Positions 8,984 through 18,111 of a stretch of 64,000 nt of DNA are shown here, one piece after another. The stretch lies in assembly GCF_001428045.1 (NCBI RefSeq), contig NZ_LMSD01000023.1:1-64000 (forward strand). The letters are read 5' to 3'. This DNA is from Paenibacillus sp. Soil750. Lineage in GTDB: Bacteria > Bacillota > Bacilli > Paenibacillales > NBRC-103111. The notes beneath the pieces are model-generated. The model ran no database searches, had not been told where the DNA came from, and saw nothing but the letters and a program-made list of their open reading frames with translations. Both the position numbers and the translations under genes were made by a program. Every line of letters starts with the position of its first letter. The first letter of the stretch is position 1.

Positions 8984-10651
8984 TCATGACTCTTGTAGTG
9001 ACTTGATGATGTAATCCGCCGTACGAATCGCCAATGCCACGATGGACAATGTAGTATTCGTTGCGCCTATGGAGGGCAGCACGCTGCCGTCTGCTATGTA
9101 AAGACCGGATATACCATGAATTTGTCCGTACCTGTTCGTGGCGGAGGTCTGAGGGTCATCCCCCATTCGGCATGTTCCAGACTCGTGGTTATCGGTTCCG
9201 ATCGGCATTAAACAAATCTCTGGAGTACCGTTCTGGGTCGTTGCCAGCTCCAACTGCATAGCTCTGGAAGCTTGTTGTAAGGCGATCGACATCTGCCGGA
9301 TAACCGCTTCATCCTTCTCACTGTAGCTGAAATTGACTTGTATTTCCGGTACCCCGTATGAGTCTCGACTTAACGGATCCACATAAACTCTGTTTTCGTA
9401 ACGTGATTCCACCTCGCCGGAAGCGCCGTAAAAACTGATTTTCCACAGATCCTTGATCGGCTTTTGTTCATATTGATAGTTAAAATATTGTTCCGGTCCT
9501 TGGAGTTGAAGCTGATAGGGACGCCCTATATGCTGCGGAATGATAATTCCCAATACGCCTAGCGGCTCAGAAAATCCTCGGGTATTTACACTTGCCGTGG
9601 CAATCAAGTACGAATGGTTAATGAGATAACGGCCGATTGCCCTTCCCGGAATCTTGGAGTTAAGCAATATTCGCGGAGTTTGTAATGCGCTTGCCGATAA
9701 TACGATTGTTTTTGCCTTAATGAAATGGGATTTCTTATCCGGGGTCATCACCCGAACTCCCACTGCTTTACCAAGATCCGTAACCACTTCTGTAACATAG
9801 GTATTAACGGCTAAATCAAATGGACGATGCGCTAATGCTCTCGCCAAAGAAACGATGGTACTGTAAAAAACATTTGAATGAATTTTACCGAATCTGGTTT
9901 GATCCAGATCGGCAGCGACTGGGATGTTATCTGCATTCTCAAAGCCGTTTTCCCGAAGACGATTCAGCAGGTTTTGGGTAATCGACGAATCCTTTGTATA
10001 AGCGCGAGTGACGCTCATCAATTCTTCGGCGATATTGTAATAAATATTCATTTCCTGAATGGAAACCGGCCATCGGGCTAACACGTGATCAGGCATGCGC
10101 GGGGTGATCGCCCCCCAGAGCAAAGTTCGTCCGCCTAACGTATAAAAAAGCTTTGCGCCGGGAAGCTGCGGGAGCCGCTTGCCAATTGGATAAGTTATAT
10201 TATAGGGTCTTAATATTCGAAAGTTATCACCGTTTATAGTCGCGATGTTCATGCAATGGGTAGGCAGGGAAATGTCCCCTCTTTCAACGACGCCAATCTT
10301 CTTTCCGTTGTTTCCCCACTGTTCGGCTAACCGCCAAAGGGCAGCGCCTCCTCCGGCACCTGTTCCCACAATAAGTACATCGTATTCGGTTTGAGCCATT
10401 TGTTCTGCGGAAGTGATTGGAATCCACTCGCGAAGAAATTCCGACTCGGGTACAGGCGGGCAAAATTCGCCAAAGATGCGGTTATCGGATTCAGGCATGT
10501 TCGTGGCAGGAAGGTTAACCCGCTCACCTGTGATAATGGTATCGGGACTTGCGATATGTGGATTAACCGACATCATTTGCAGTAATCCTATCTGAAGTTT
10601 TTGAGAAATTGTAACCAGGGTATCATTGTGATCAGCCATATAGATCCTCAA
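8984..10651 (-). CDS. LysM-domain GMC-family FAD-dependent oxidoreductase (second copy)
   Basis: A paralogue of the gene at 1869-3557, with the same architecture: an N-terminal LysM-like domain (DTLVTISQ, VNPHIASPDTII, RVNLPA), the GTGAGGG FAD motif, and the C-terminal GMC block with NHESGTCRMG (catalytic His) and GATNTTLS (catalytic Asn). No signal peptide. A GTG at 10660 is possible but abuts the AAGGAA ribosome binding site. The TTG at 10651 has proper 9-base spacing and yields MRIY, matching MRIW of the paralogue, so I choose it (555 residues). It is transcribed divergently from the ThuA-epimerase fusion gene. Substrate unknown; the LysM domain suggests attachment to peptidoglycan or spore cortex/coat material. 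Confidence 0.85.
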   Translation of the reverse strand: MRIYMADHNDTLVTISQKLQIGLLQMMSVNPHIASPDTIITGERVNLPATNMPESDNRIFGEFCPPVPESEFLREWIPITSAEQMAQTEYDVLIVGTGAGGGAALWRLAEQWGNNGKKIGVVERGDISLPTHCMNIATINGDNFRILRPYNITYPIGKRLPQLPGAKLFYTLGGRTLLWGAITPRMPDHVLARWPVSIQEMNIYYNIAEELMSVTRAYTKDSSITQNLLNRLRENGFENADNIPVAADLDQTRFGKIHSNVFYSTIVSLARALAHRPFDLAVNTYVTEVVTDLGKAVGVRVMTPDKKSHFIKAKTIVLSASALQTPRILLNSKIPGRAIGRYLINHSYLIATASVNTRGFSEPLGVLGIIIPQHIGRPYQLQLQGPEQYFNYQYEQKPIKDLWKISFYGASGEVESRYENRVYVDPLSRDSYGVPEIQVNFSYSEKDEAVIRQMSIALQQASRAMQLELATTQNGTPEICLMPIGTDNHESGTCRMGDDPQTSATNRYGQIHGISGLYIADGSVLPSIGATNTTLSIVALAIRTADYIIKSLQES

Positions 10652-10735
10652 TGTAATCACTTCCTTTTAAATAACGTATATGCTCTGGGTACCTATGTTA
10701 ATGACTTGGCGGATGATATATGGAGGGATTATTCA

Positions 10736-12610
10736 ATGAAGGTAAGGATTGGCAGTGGGCAGATGTTTGAAATGAAACCGATCCGCGTGACCATATGGAA
10801 TGAATTTATTCATGAGAGAACAGACCCTGGGGTAGCTCGCATCTATCCAAAAGGCATACATCAAGCGATTTCTGCTGGTATTGAACCGTACGGATTTCGA
10901 ACTCAAACGGCAACCTTGGAGCAGCCCGAGCACGGATTAACGACGGAGATGCTTAACCGTACGGATGTATTGATCTGGTGGGGGCATCTGGCTCATGATA
11001 GGGTATCAGATGAGATTGTCGATAGAATTCAAGCAAGGGTATTGCAAGGCATGGGACTCATCGTACTTCATTCTGGCCATCGTTCGAAAATTTTCCGGAG
11101 ATTAATGGGGACTTCATGTGATTTGAAGTGGAGAACAATGGCGGAGCGGGAAAGGTTATGGGTAGTCGATCCTTCACACCCGATTACAGCAGGAATTGGC
11201 GAATTTATCGAATTGCAAACGGAAGAGATGTATGGAGAGTTTTTTGATATCCCAGCCCCTGAGGAGCTTGTATTTGTCAGTTGGTTTCAGGGCGGAGAGG
11301 TATTTCGCAGCGGCTGTACCTATAGGCGTGGACTCGGGAAAATCTTTTACTTCCGACCAGGACACGAAGAGTACCCTACCTATCACAACAAATATGTTTT
11401 GCGGGTTATTGCAAATGCAGTAAACTGGGCCGCGTCACCTCATGGAGCAGAACCTGTATACGGATTCATGCGACCGCTTGAGAAAATAAATAAAGTCGGG
11501 CCTCCTTTACCCATTCAGGCGAACGCAGCTTTCGGCACCATATCCAAGCAATATTTCGGGAAAACCGCTGATGATGAACCGATATATCTCTATACATTAA
11601 CTAATAAACATGGCATGCAAGCCTCAATAATGACTTACGGCGGTATTATGCTGACTCTTAAAGTACCTGATCGCCACGGAGTATTAGAAGATGTTCTTCT
11701 TGGTTATGGGACGTTGGAAGATTTCTTGCGAACCGGGAATAAGCCATACTTTGGGTCGGCTATTGGACGTTATGCAAATCGCATTGCAAATGGCCAATTC
11801 AGTCTTGATGGCGTGACCTATCGGCTATCCGTAAATGAACCACCCAATACGCTTCATGGCGGAAAAAGGGGATTTAATAAAAGGGTATGGGCATCAGAGG
11901 AAGTCTATCACGAAGACGCAGTTGGAGTCGCGTTATACTATACGAGTAAAGATGGTGAAGAGGGTTTCCCAGGTAATCTTGGAGTAAAACTTACCTACAC
12001 GCTGACAGACAACAATGAGCTAATCATTAATTATTCAGCTATGACAGATAAGAAGACCGTTGTAAATTTGTCCCAACATAACTATTACAACTTGGCAGGC
12101 GCGGGGAATGGGAATATTCTTGATCATGTGCTTACGATTCACGCTGACCGATTTACGCCGATTGTGCCAGATCTTATTCCGACTGGGCACATTCAAAGTG
12201 TTGCCGGTACACCGCTTGATTTCCGGATCCCGACAACAATTGGTGCAAGGATCCACGCCCAAGATCCACAGATGAGGTATGCAAGAGGCGGTTATGATTT
12301 TAATTATGTCCTGAATCCAAGCGGTGCGGCTATGGATAAGGCAGCAAGTGTCTATGAACCGAATTCGGGCCGGATGATGGAGGTCTATACGACACAGCCA
12401 GCTTTACAGTTTTATTCAGGGAACGGTCTAGATGGAAGTGAAATCGGAAAGGGAGGCATAGCGTATAACCGGTATGACGGGTTTTGTCTTGAGACCCAGC
12501 ATTATCCTGACTCCCCGAATCATCCCAATTTCCCTAGCACGGAATTGCTCCCAGGTCAGATTTACGAACAAACGTCCGTCTATAAGTTTTCAGCAAGAGC
12601 AAGCAAGTAG
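10736..12610 (+). CDS. ThuA-like domain fused to aldose 1-epimerase
   Basis: A 624-residue fusion. Residues about 13-235 are a ThuA/trehalose-utilisation domain (class-I glutamine amidotransferase-like fold: IRVTIWNEF, VLIWWGHLAHD, LIVLHSGH). Residues about 265-624 are a complete galactose mutarotase (FGKTADDEPIYLYTL start). Its catalytic residues are visible: His374 (TLHGG), His448 (SQHNYYNL) and the base Glu586 (ETQHYPDSPNH). No signal peptide, so cytoplasmic. Start at ATG 10736 because GGAGGG lies 9 bases upstream; the frame is open further upstream without a comparable signal. It likely acts in sugar anomer handling plus an unknown ThuA reaction, and the fusion implies linked steps. A terminator follows at 12860. 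Confidence 0.9.
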   Translation: MKVRIGSGQMFEMKPIRVTIWNEFIHERTDPGVARIYPKGIHQAISAGIEPYGFRTQTATLEQPEHGLTTEMLNRTDVLIWWGHLAHDRVSDEIVDRIQARVLQGMGLIVLHSGHRSKIFRRLMGTSCDLKWRTMAERERLWVVDPSHPITAGIGEFIELQTEEMYGEFFDIPAPEELVFVSWFQGGEVFRSGCTYRRGLGKIFYFRPGHEEYPTYHNKYVLRVIANAVNWAASPHGAEPVYGFMRPLEKINKVGPPLPIQANAAFGTISKQYFGKTADDEPIYLYTLTNKHGMQASIMTYGGIMLTLKVPDRHGVLEDVLLGYGTLEDFLRTGNKPYFGSAIGRYANRIANGQFSLDGVTYRLSVNEPPNTLHGGKRGFNKRVWASEEVYHEDAVGVALYYTSKDGEEGFPGNLGVKLTYTLTDNNELIINYSAMTDKKTVVNLSQHNYYNLAGAGNGNILDHVLTIHADRFTPIVPDLIPTGHIQSVAGTPLDFRIPTTIGARIHAQDPQMRYARGGYDFNYVLNPSGAAMDKAASVYEPNSGRMMEVYTTQPALQFYSGNGLDGSEIGKGGIAYNRYDGFCLETQHYPDSPNHPNFPSTELLPGQIYEQTSVYKFSARASK

Positions 12611-12620
12611 AAGCTATGCT

Positions 12621-12850
12621 TGTGGTGCAAAACTCTAATTCATGATAACGGAAACCAAATTGGATTTATTTAAAATGGAAGCAATCCCATACAACGATCA
12701 TGAGATGGGTCCATGAGCTTGGACCCGAAATAGATAAACGAATCCGCAGCTATTTGAAACCCTCAAACGATTCGTGGCGTACGGACGAAACCTACATCAA
12801 AGTCAAAGGTCAAAATATTTGGTATTGTGGCATAGTTAATTACAATTTAA
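12621..12850 (+). mobile_element. Decayed IS6-family transposase remnant, copy B
   Basis: The translation includes TTIMRWVHELGPEIDKRIR and NDSWRTDETYIKVKGQ, diagnostic of IS6-family (IS240/IS257-type) DDE transposases. The first Asp of the DDE triad is the D of RTDETYIKVKG. Two internal deletions are apparent: the leader FKWK-like segment (12665-12680) is joined directly to the SHTTIMRW block, and the frame after VKGQ joins unrelated or terminal sequence. Blocks at both ends match copy A at 1501-1718. Not functional. Confidence 0.75.
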
Positions 12851-12859
12851 TGTTAAATC

Positions 12860-12890
12860 AGACCCTCAGCCTATTGCTGTGGGTCTTTTT
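12860..12890 (+). terminator. Rho-independent terminator
   Basis: An 11-bp stem with one mismatch (12860-12870 with 12876-12886), loop CTATT, then five T. It lies between the IS remnant and the convergent response-regulator gene, and probably serves transcription from the ThuA-epimerase gene. Confidence 0.75.
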
Positions 12891-12905
12891 GTAAGAGAAG
12901 ATTCA

Positions 12906-14549
12906 TTATTTCGGATCGTGTGCTTCTTTCTTGTATTGAGAAGGGGAGAGACCGGTCCATTTCTTAAATGTTCTTGTAAAATGAGCCTCGTCGAAGTAGC
13001 CGACTTCTCTGGCGATCGTCTGAATTTTGTGGGCACCCGTTTGAAGCAAAGCTTTTGCTTTTTCAATCCTATATTGATGGATATAATCAAGAAAATTAAT
13101 GCCTAGTTCTTGTTTGAACAGTGTGGATAAATACGTGCTGGATACGAATAATTCTTTCGCTACACTAGCCAGAGACAATGCGGCAGAGTTATAGTTTTGA
13201 GCGATTCTCTCCACGGCCTGTTGAACTTTACGACGAGGTGTTTTTTGTGGATTGCGAAGCTCAACCCATTGCTGAATCGCTTTATAAACGAGGCCAGACA
13301 GTTCTTCAAGCGTCTCTACGCGATGAACCTGATCTGCCATAGCAACTAGGCTATCCGACCAACCAGATTCGGCTGACTCCTGTTCATTGCCGAGCTGCAT
13401 AAGCCGAGCTAGTAAAGAGAGCGTCTGAAGGTTAATTTCTGTCCGAGAGAGCGCGTGTTCCGCGTGGAAATACTCGAGCCACTGTTCGGTAAGATTAAGT
13501 GCTTCTGCGTAAAGACCGGATCGAAGATGGTCGACGAGCAGGGGCTCAAGTCGAATTCGGTCAGGGTCACCTTGCAAGGGATGTTGTTCCAGTTGTGCGG
13601 CTTCTGATTGATTGTAGTAATAGATCCCGCCTAAACCACGGTAAAATCGCAGCTGGAGTGCAGAGGTCGCCTCATGATAGGCTTCCGCTAGATTATCGAT
13701 GCTCGCCTTTGAACGGCTAATTCCGATGCTGACCGTGATCTTTAAATACTTCTCCAGATTACGTTGAAGCTGGGTTAAACCTGTCGTTAATTTATCCGTA
13801 AGTAGCTCGATAGTTCCGCTGCATATAGCCACAATTCCATCTTGATCCTTAATAACCTCAACAGGCTGTCGGATGTTTTGCTCAAGTGTTTCCTGGACGA
13901 TATTTGTTGTAGCAAACTGAATTAATTGCAGGTCTGTGCGGTTGTAGTTGAGCTCTTCCAGAGGCTTACCATCTGGCTGAATAACGATGACAATTGTATG
14001 CTTGTCGGGAATAGATATGCCCAGCTTACGAATTTGCTCGCTCCGATTTTCATTCGTGCGCTTAGGTTGATGAAGCCACTCAAGTAGCGTCTGTGATTTT
14101 ACAATAGGTATGTTTTCCTTCAATTGATAGTGAAGACCGTTTAACTCATGTTCTTGTTTTCTTTTATCCCTTGTTTTCATAACGACTTGTTCAAACACAG
14201 CTGCAATTTCTCTTGGCGGACAGGGTTTGATGATAAAGTCAAATGCGCCAAGGCGTAAGGCACGCTGTGCGTACTCGAAATCGCTATAGCCGGAGAGCAG
14301 CACGGAGGGGATATCGAAATGCTTGTTGTGTATTTCGGTTAATAGCTGCAAGCCATCCATAATTGGCATACGAATATCGGAGAGTAGAAGGTCCACGCCA
14401 CCTGATTTGATGATCTCCAGGGCTTCCAAACCATTACTGGCTTGACCGCATACTTGTATGTCGAGCGCTCCCCAGTCGATCATGGTCAGCAAGCCTTCAC
14501 GTGTCGTTATTTCATCTTCAACAATTAGCAGATTTAGCAGAATTCTCAC
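12906..14549 (-). CDS. AraC-type response regulator (YesN-like)
   Basis: A 547-residue cytoplasmic transcription factor. It has an N-terminal receiver domain with acidic pocket EDE at 11-13, phospho-acceptor Asp58 (LLSDIRMP) and the conserved Lys in FIIKP near 107. The middle region has helical character, and the C-terminal AraC DNA-binding domain carries two helix-turn-helix motifs (SLASVAKELFVSSTYLSTLFK and the HFTRTFKKWTGLSPSQYK block). The start is GTG and overlaps the stop of the kinase gene by 4 bases, indicating translational coupling. It probably activates the divergent sugar-importer operon that begins at 16650. Confidence 0.93.
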   Translation of the reverse strand: MRILLNLLIVEDEITTREGLLTMIDWGALDIQVCGQASNGLEALEIIKSGGVDLLLSDIRMPIMDGLQLLTEIHNKHFDIPSVLLSGYSDFEYAQRALRLGAFDFIIKPCPPREIAAVFEQVVMKTRDKRKQEHELNGLHYQLKENIPIVKSQTLLEWLHQPKRTNENRSEQIRKLGISIPDKHTIVIVIQPDGKPLEELNYNRTDLQLIQFATTNIVQETLEQNIRQPVEVIKDQDGIVAICSGTIELLTDKLTTGLTQLQRNLEKYLKITVSIGISRSKASIDNLAEAYHEATSALQLRFYRGLGGIYYYNQSEAAQLEQHPLQGDPDRIRLEPLLVDHLRSGLYAEALNLTEQWLEYFHAEHALSRTEINLQTLSLLARLMQLGNEQESAESGWSDSLVAMADQVHRVETLEELSGLVYKAIQQWVELRNPQKTPRRKVQQAVERIAQNYNSAALSLASVAKELFVSSTYLSTLFKQELGINFLDYIHQYRIEKAKALLQTGAHKIQTIAREVGYFDEAHFTRTFKKWTGLSPSQYKKEAHDPK

Positions 14550-16351
14550 CTCTTCGAATTGGGTAGAAGTAATTGAAGTCTTGTTCCGAAATTTTCCATG
14601 CTACTAATCTCCATCGTCGCTTCAGTTCCGTAAAAAAGCCGGATCCGGTTCATGATGTTCTGAAGTGCAAAGCCTTCGTTACGTGAGGTTTGATGTGGCT
14701 GTTCGGTATAAAGCTGCTCTTGAATCATCCTCAGTCTACTATCTGGTATACCGACCCCATTATCCGTTATTTCGATCTGAATCATGTCGGGATGACCTTC
14801 GAATGGAGCAACGGAGACATGAATAAAGCCGATATCATTGGTCAACGGTTCTAACCCATGTACAATCGCATTCTCAATGAGCGGCTGAATCAGCAGCTTA
14901 GGAATTTTAAAACTTACTAAGTCAGGATGAAGCTCCATCTCATAGGAAAGCTTTTCTCTGTAACGCATTTTTTGCAAAAATAAGTAATGCTCTGCCAGCT
15001 TCATTTCTTCCTGCATCTCAATAAAATCCCTGCCTTGACTGAGGCTAATTTGGAAAATACCCGATAAGGAATAAATCATCTCCGCTACGGTGTGCTCACC
15101 GTTTTTTTGCGCAGTCCAAGCAATTGTATTTAAGGTGTTATATAGAAAATGCGGGTTAATTTGCGATTGAAGCACTTTGAGCTCGGCTTGTCGCTGTTTA
15201 ATATCGAAAGCATAGACATCGTCAATTAATTGGCTGATTCTACGAACCATGATATTGTAGCCAGAGCCGAGTTGTCCGAGCTCATCTTTCCCTTGGATGC
15301 CAACTTGTTGGGAAAAATCGCCTTTCTGAAATTTTTTCATCGATGATAAAATGAGCTTGATTGGTTGAGTAATAACACTGGCAACGGACCAAGACACAAG
15401 CAGACTCATGACAAAGGTTAGGCATAGAATGACAATTGTAATCCATTTAATCCGATTCAGCTGCGATAGTAAATCCGCTCGAGGCTGCAGCACCAGTACA
15501 TGCCATCCAGTCAGAGCGGATTGTGCATGAGAGAACACCCAGTCAGACCGCTCAATGGTTGAATCAATTTGATCCGGAAGGTCGATAGTTCTAGTGAAAT
15601 AAGGGAGCTCGCCTACCGGCTTTCCGATCCAAGCACCGTTAGTATCAGAAATAATATGGCCATCTGAGTTGATGACAATAATTGTTGTTTTATCTCCGGG
15701 CGTTGAGTAGGAGCGCCGGATATCCTTTTCATCAATACCCAGAATCAGTATGCCTTCTGCTTTTAGAGTAACGTCGTTTTTCAAAATTTTGGTCAGCAGC
15801 AGCTTGTTCTTCGTATCTCCGTAAAAAATACTTTTGCTGTGATTAGGTACTTCAATGCTCCAGTCATCTATTTTTTTTCTTGTAAGGAAGCCTTCGTAAT
15901 CGAATTTCTCCTTATATTCTTCAAATGAGATTGCAGATGATAATCCTTTATTATTGAATTGAATTGGACTAAAGTGAGATGAGTAAATGGTTAAGAATTG
16001 AAAGTAAGGTCGCGTTACCATTAGTCGGTTAATCATGAGAATGGAGTCATTGTTGATGTAACTATCGCTTGTTGAGTCCGACTTGAGCATGACTTGCAGC
16101 TCAGGGGTTAAATACAAATAATCGGAGATATCCAATGCGTCTTGCGCGATGTAATCGAGATGATCAATCGCTTGTCTGGCTGAGCCTGCTTGCTCAAGGG
16201 TTAGCTTGGAAACGATTTCATTTGAGGCTACATTGTACGAATATACACCTGTGATGGTAATTGTAACTAGCAGCAACGGAGCAAACCAGAGTAACAGCTT
16301 TCTTTGAAGCGGTAAATCCAAATACCACTGGGGGGACAGATTTAAGCTCAT
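14546..16351 (-). CDS. Sensor histidine kinase (YesM-like)
   Basis: A 601-residue membrane kinase. TM1 is at about residues 19-41, an extracytoplasmic sensor region at about 42-300, and TM2 (TIVILCLTFVMSLLVSWSVA) is followed by a HAMP segment. The His_kinase block is QSQINPHFLYNTLNT with phospho-acceptor His401, and the ATPase N-box is LIENAIVHGLEPL with GVGIP. This is the LytS/YesM class that partners with AraC-type regulators and senses extracellular or importer-bound sugars. The gene is coupled to its regulator by a 4-base overlap and diverges from the solute-binding protein gene; the 298-bp gap between them should hold both promoters, but I could not fix a convincing one. Confidence 0.93.
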   Translation of the reverse strand: MSLNLSPQWYLDLPLQRKLLLWFAPLLLVTITITGVYSYNVASNEIVSKLTLEQAGSARQAIDHLDYIAQDALDISDYLYLTPELQVMLKSDSTSDSYINNDSILMINRLMVTRPYFQFLTIYSSHFSPIQFNNKGLSSAISFEEYKEKFDYEGFLTRKKIDDWSIEVPNHSKSIFYGDTKNKLLLTKILKNDVTLKAEGILILGIDEKDIRRSYSTPGDKTTIIVINSDGHIISDTNGAWIGKPVGELPYFTRTIDLPDQIDSTIERSDWVFSHAQSALTGWHVLVLQPRADLLSQLNRIKWITIVILCLTFVMSLLVSWSVASVITQPIKLILSSMKKFQKGDFSQQVGIQGKDELGQLGSGYNIMVRRISQLIDDVYAFDIKQRQAELKVLQSQINPHFLYNTLNTIAWTAQKNGEHTVAEMIYSLSGIFQISLSQGRDFIEMQEEMKLAEHYLFLQKMRYREKLSYEMELHPDLVSFKIPKLLIQPLIENAIVHGLEPLTNDIGFIHVSVAPFEGHPDMIQIEITDNGVGIPDSRLRMIQEQLYTEQPHQTSRNEGFALQNIMNRIRLFYGTEATMEISSMENFGTRLQLLLPNSKR

Positions 16352-16649
16352 TGTTGTACCTTCTCTGCTAGCAGGATAACTTCATCATAAGAAAGAAGCG
16401 CAGGGGAAGCAACATAAAAATAACCAAATCCGAGCGCAATGTGAAAAATATACAATAAAATCATAATAACGGACAAATTTAATTGAGGGTAGAGTCCTCT
16501 CTATGGATTAGGCGCTAGAAAGTGGTAGCACAACCTGAAATTTGTACAACAACACCTGAAAAATCGTGTCTAACAATTGAACCTAGGCTCCTCTACAATG
16601 TGTTCATGGGTACAAGGAATACCAAATTAGAACAATGAAGGTGGGTACT

Positions 16650-18038
16650 ATGAGAACATTACGATTCAAACAGGCAGGAATTAGCCTCGCTGTAATTACA
16701 ACTGCAATCGGACTCACAGGCTGTGGAAGTGAATCTTCCCCATCACCGAGTCCAGCAGCATCAGCTGCAACTACCGTGGCTTCAGCAGCTCCAGCAGCAG
16801 AAACAACTAAGGCTGAGAAAATTACACTCTCCTTTTTTACGAACAATTCGGATCGCTCGGTAGGGCAAGGCAAGCTTGAACAAGAGTTGATCGACGCGTA
16901 TATGAAGAATAATCCGAATATTACTATCAAGGTCGAGACACTTTCTCCCGATCCACAATATCAAGACAAGATTAAGGTCTATAATGCTTCCAATCAACTG
17001 CCAGATATTATTAGCGCTTGGGGAAATACGAACTTCCTTAAACCGTTAGTCAACAATAATGCACTAGCTGAAATTAATAAGGATGATTTGAAGAATATGG
17101 GTTTTATCCCATCCTCACTCGATGGCTTCTCATTTGACGGTAAGTTGTACGGGATTCCACGTAATTCAGATTTCTGGGTGCTGTATTACAACAAGAAAGT
17201 TTTTGCGGACAACGGTTTGCAAGTACCGAAGACGGAAGCTGAACTAATCAGTGTATTTGATAAATTGAAGGCGAAGAAAATAGTTCCGATTGCAATGGAT
17301 GGTAGAGAAGCTTGGACGTCAGGCTTGTGGTTCGATACCTTGCTGCAACGAGCTTCTGGTACTTGGGATACGTCGAAGAAGGCGATGGATCGAAGCGGTT
17401 CCTATAAAGATCCAGCTACGATGGAAGCAGCGAAGGCTATGCAGCGCTGGGTGAAAGCGGGAGCTTTCGGAGATGGGTTCTTAAATCAGGACTACGGCGC
17501 AGCCCGCAATATGTTCGGGCAAGGTAAAGCGGCGATGTTCATGATGGGCGAGTGGGAGATGGGAATGGCTGCGGATACGAATTTCCCTGAAGACGTGCGT
17601 AACAATATTGGAGCATTTCCAATTCCGAGCATAGAGGGTGGCAAAGGAAGTGCGGATGATTTAACCGCATGGTTTGGCGGAGGATACGCGGTTTCTAATA
17701 ACTCGAAGCACAAGAAGGAAGCCATAGCGTTCTTGGAATGGATGTTTCGTCCGGATGGCTGGGCCAAAGGTGTTTGGCAAAATGGGATTACGTTCCCTGC
17801 ACAAAAATATGATCAATATTTGACAGGCAAGGAAACGGAAGTCCAGAAGGATTTGACGAAAATTTTCAATAATTCCAAAACGTATAGCGGAACTGTAGCC
17901 CAAGACAAATTCTCATCCGATACGCAAAAGACGTTCTATGATTCGATTCAGAAGCTCGAGGGAAGTAAAATGACGCCTGAAGAGTTTGCGAATGGCATTG
18001 ATGAAGCAGCAGACAAGTCGGCAAAGGCAACAAAATAG
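16650..18038 (+). CDS. ABC sugar transporter, solute-binding lipoprotein
   Basis: A 462-residue extracytoplasmic binding protein of the family-1 (MalE/UgpB-like) carbohydrate class. Lipoprotein signal with lipobox LTGC, then a Ser/Pro/Ala-rich spacer. Family features include ITLSFFTNNSD at the domain start, GKLYGIPRNSDFWVLYYNKKVF and GKAAMFMMGEWEMG. I choose ATG 16650 because AAGGTGG sits just upstream; an ATG at 16635 in frame would overlap that site. It is first in an importer operon with the permeases at 18112 and 18998 and the surface glycosidase at 19862. No ATPase gene is present, so a shared MsmX-type ATPase is inferred. The likely substrate is an oligosaccharide released by the glycosidase. 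Confidence 0.92.
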   Translation: MRTLRFKQAGISLAVITTAIGLTGCGSESSPSPSPAASAATTVASAAPAAETTKAEKITLSFFTNNSDRSVGQGKLEQELIDAYMKNNPNITIKVETLSPDPQYQDKIKVYNASNQLPDIISAWGNTNFLKPLVNNNALAEINKDDLKNMGFIPSSLDGFSFDGKLYGIPRNSDFWVLYYNKKVFADNGLQVPKTEAELISVFDKLKAKKIVPIAMDGREAWTSGLWFDTLLQRASGTWDTSKKAMDRSGSYKDPATMEAAKAMQRWVKAGAFGDGFLNQDYGAARNMFGQGKAAMFMMGEWEMGMAADTNFPEDVRNNIGAFPIPSIEGGKGSADDLTAWFGGGYAVSNNSKHKKEAIAFLEWMFRPDGWAKGVWQNGITFPAQKYDQYLTGKETEVQKDLTKIFNNSKTYSGTVAQDKFSSDTQKTFYDSIQKLEGSKMTPEEFANGIDEAADKSAKATK

Positions 18039-18111
18039 CTAGCATAAATAAAAGAGGGGCTATCGGCTGAGGATAGTAGGTGGCCCCCATGTTTCCGATA
18101 GGGTGATGAGC

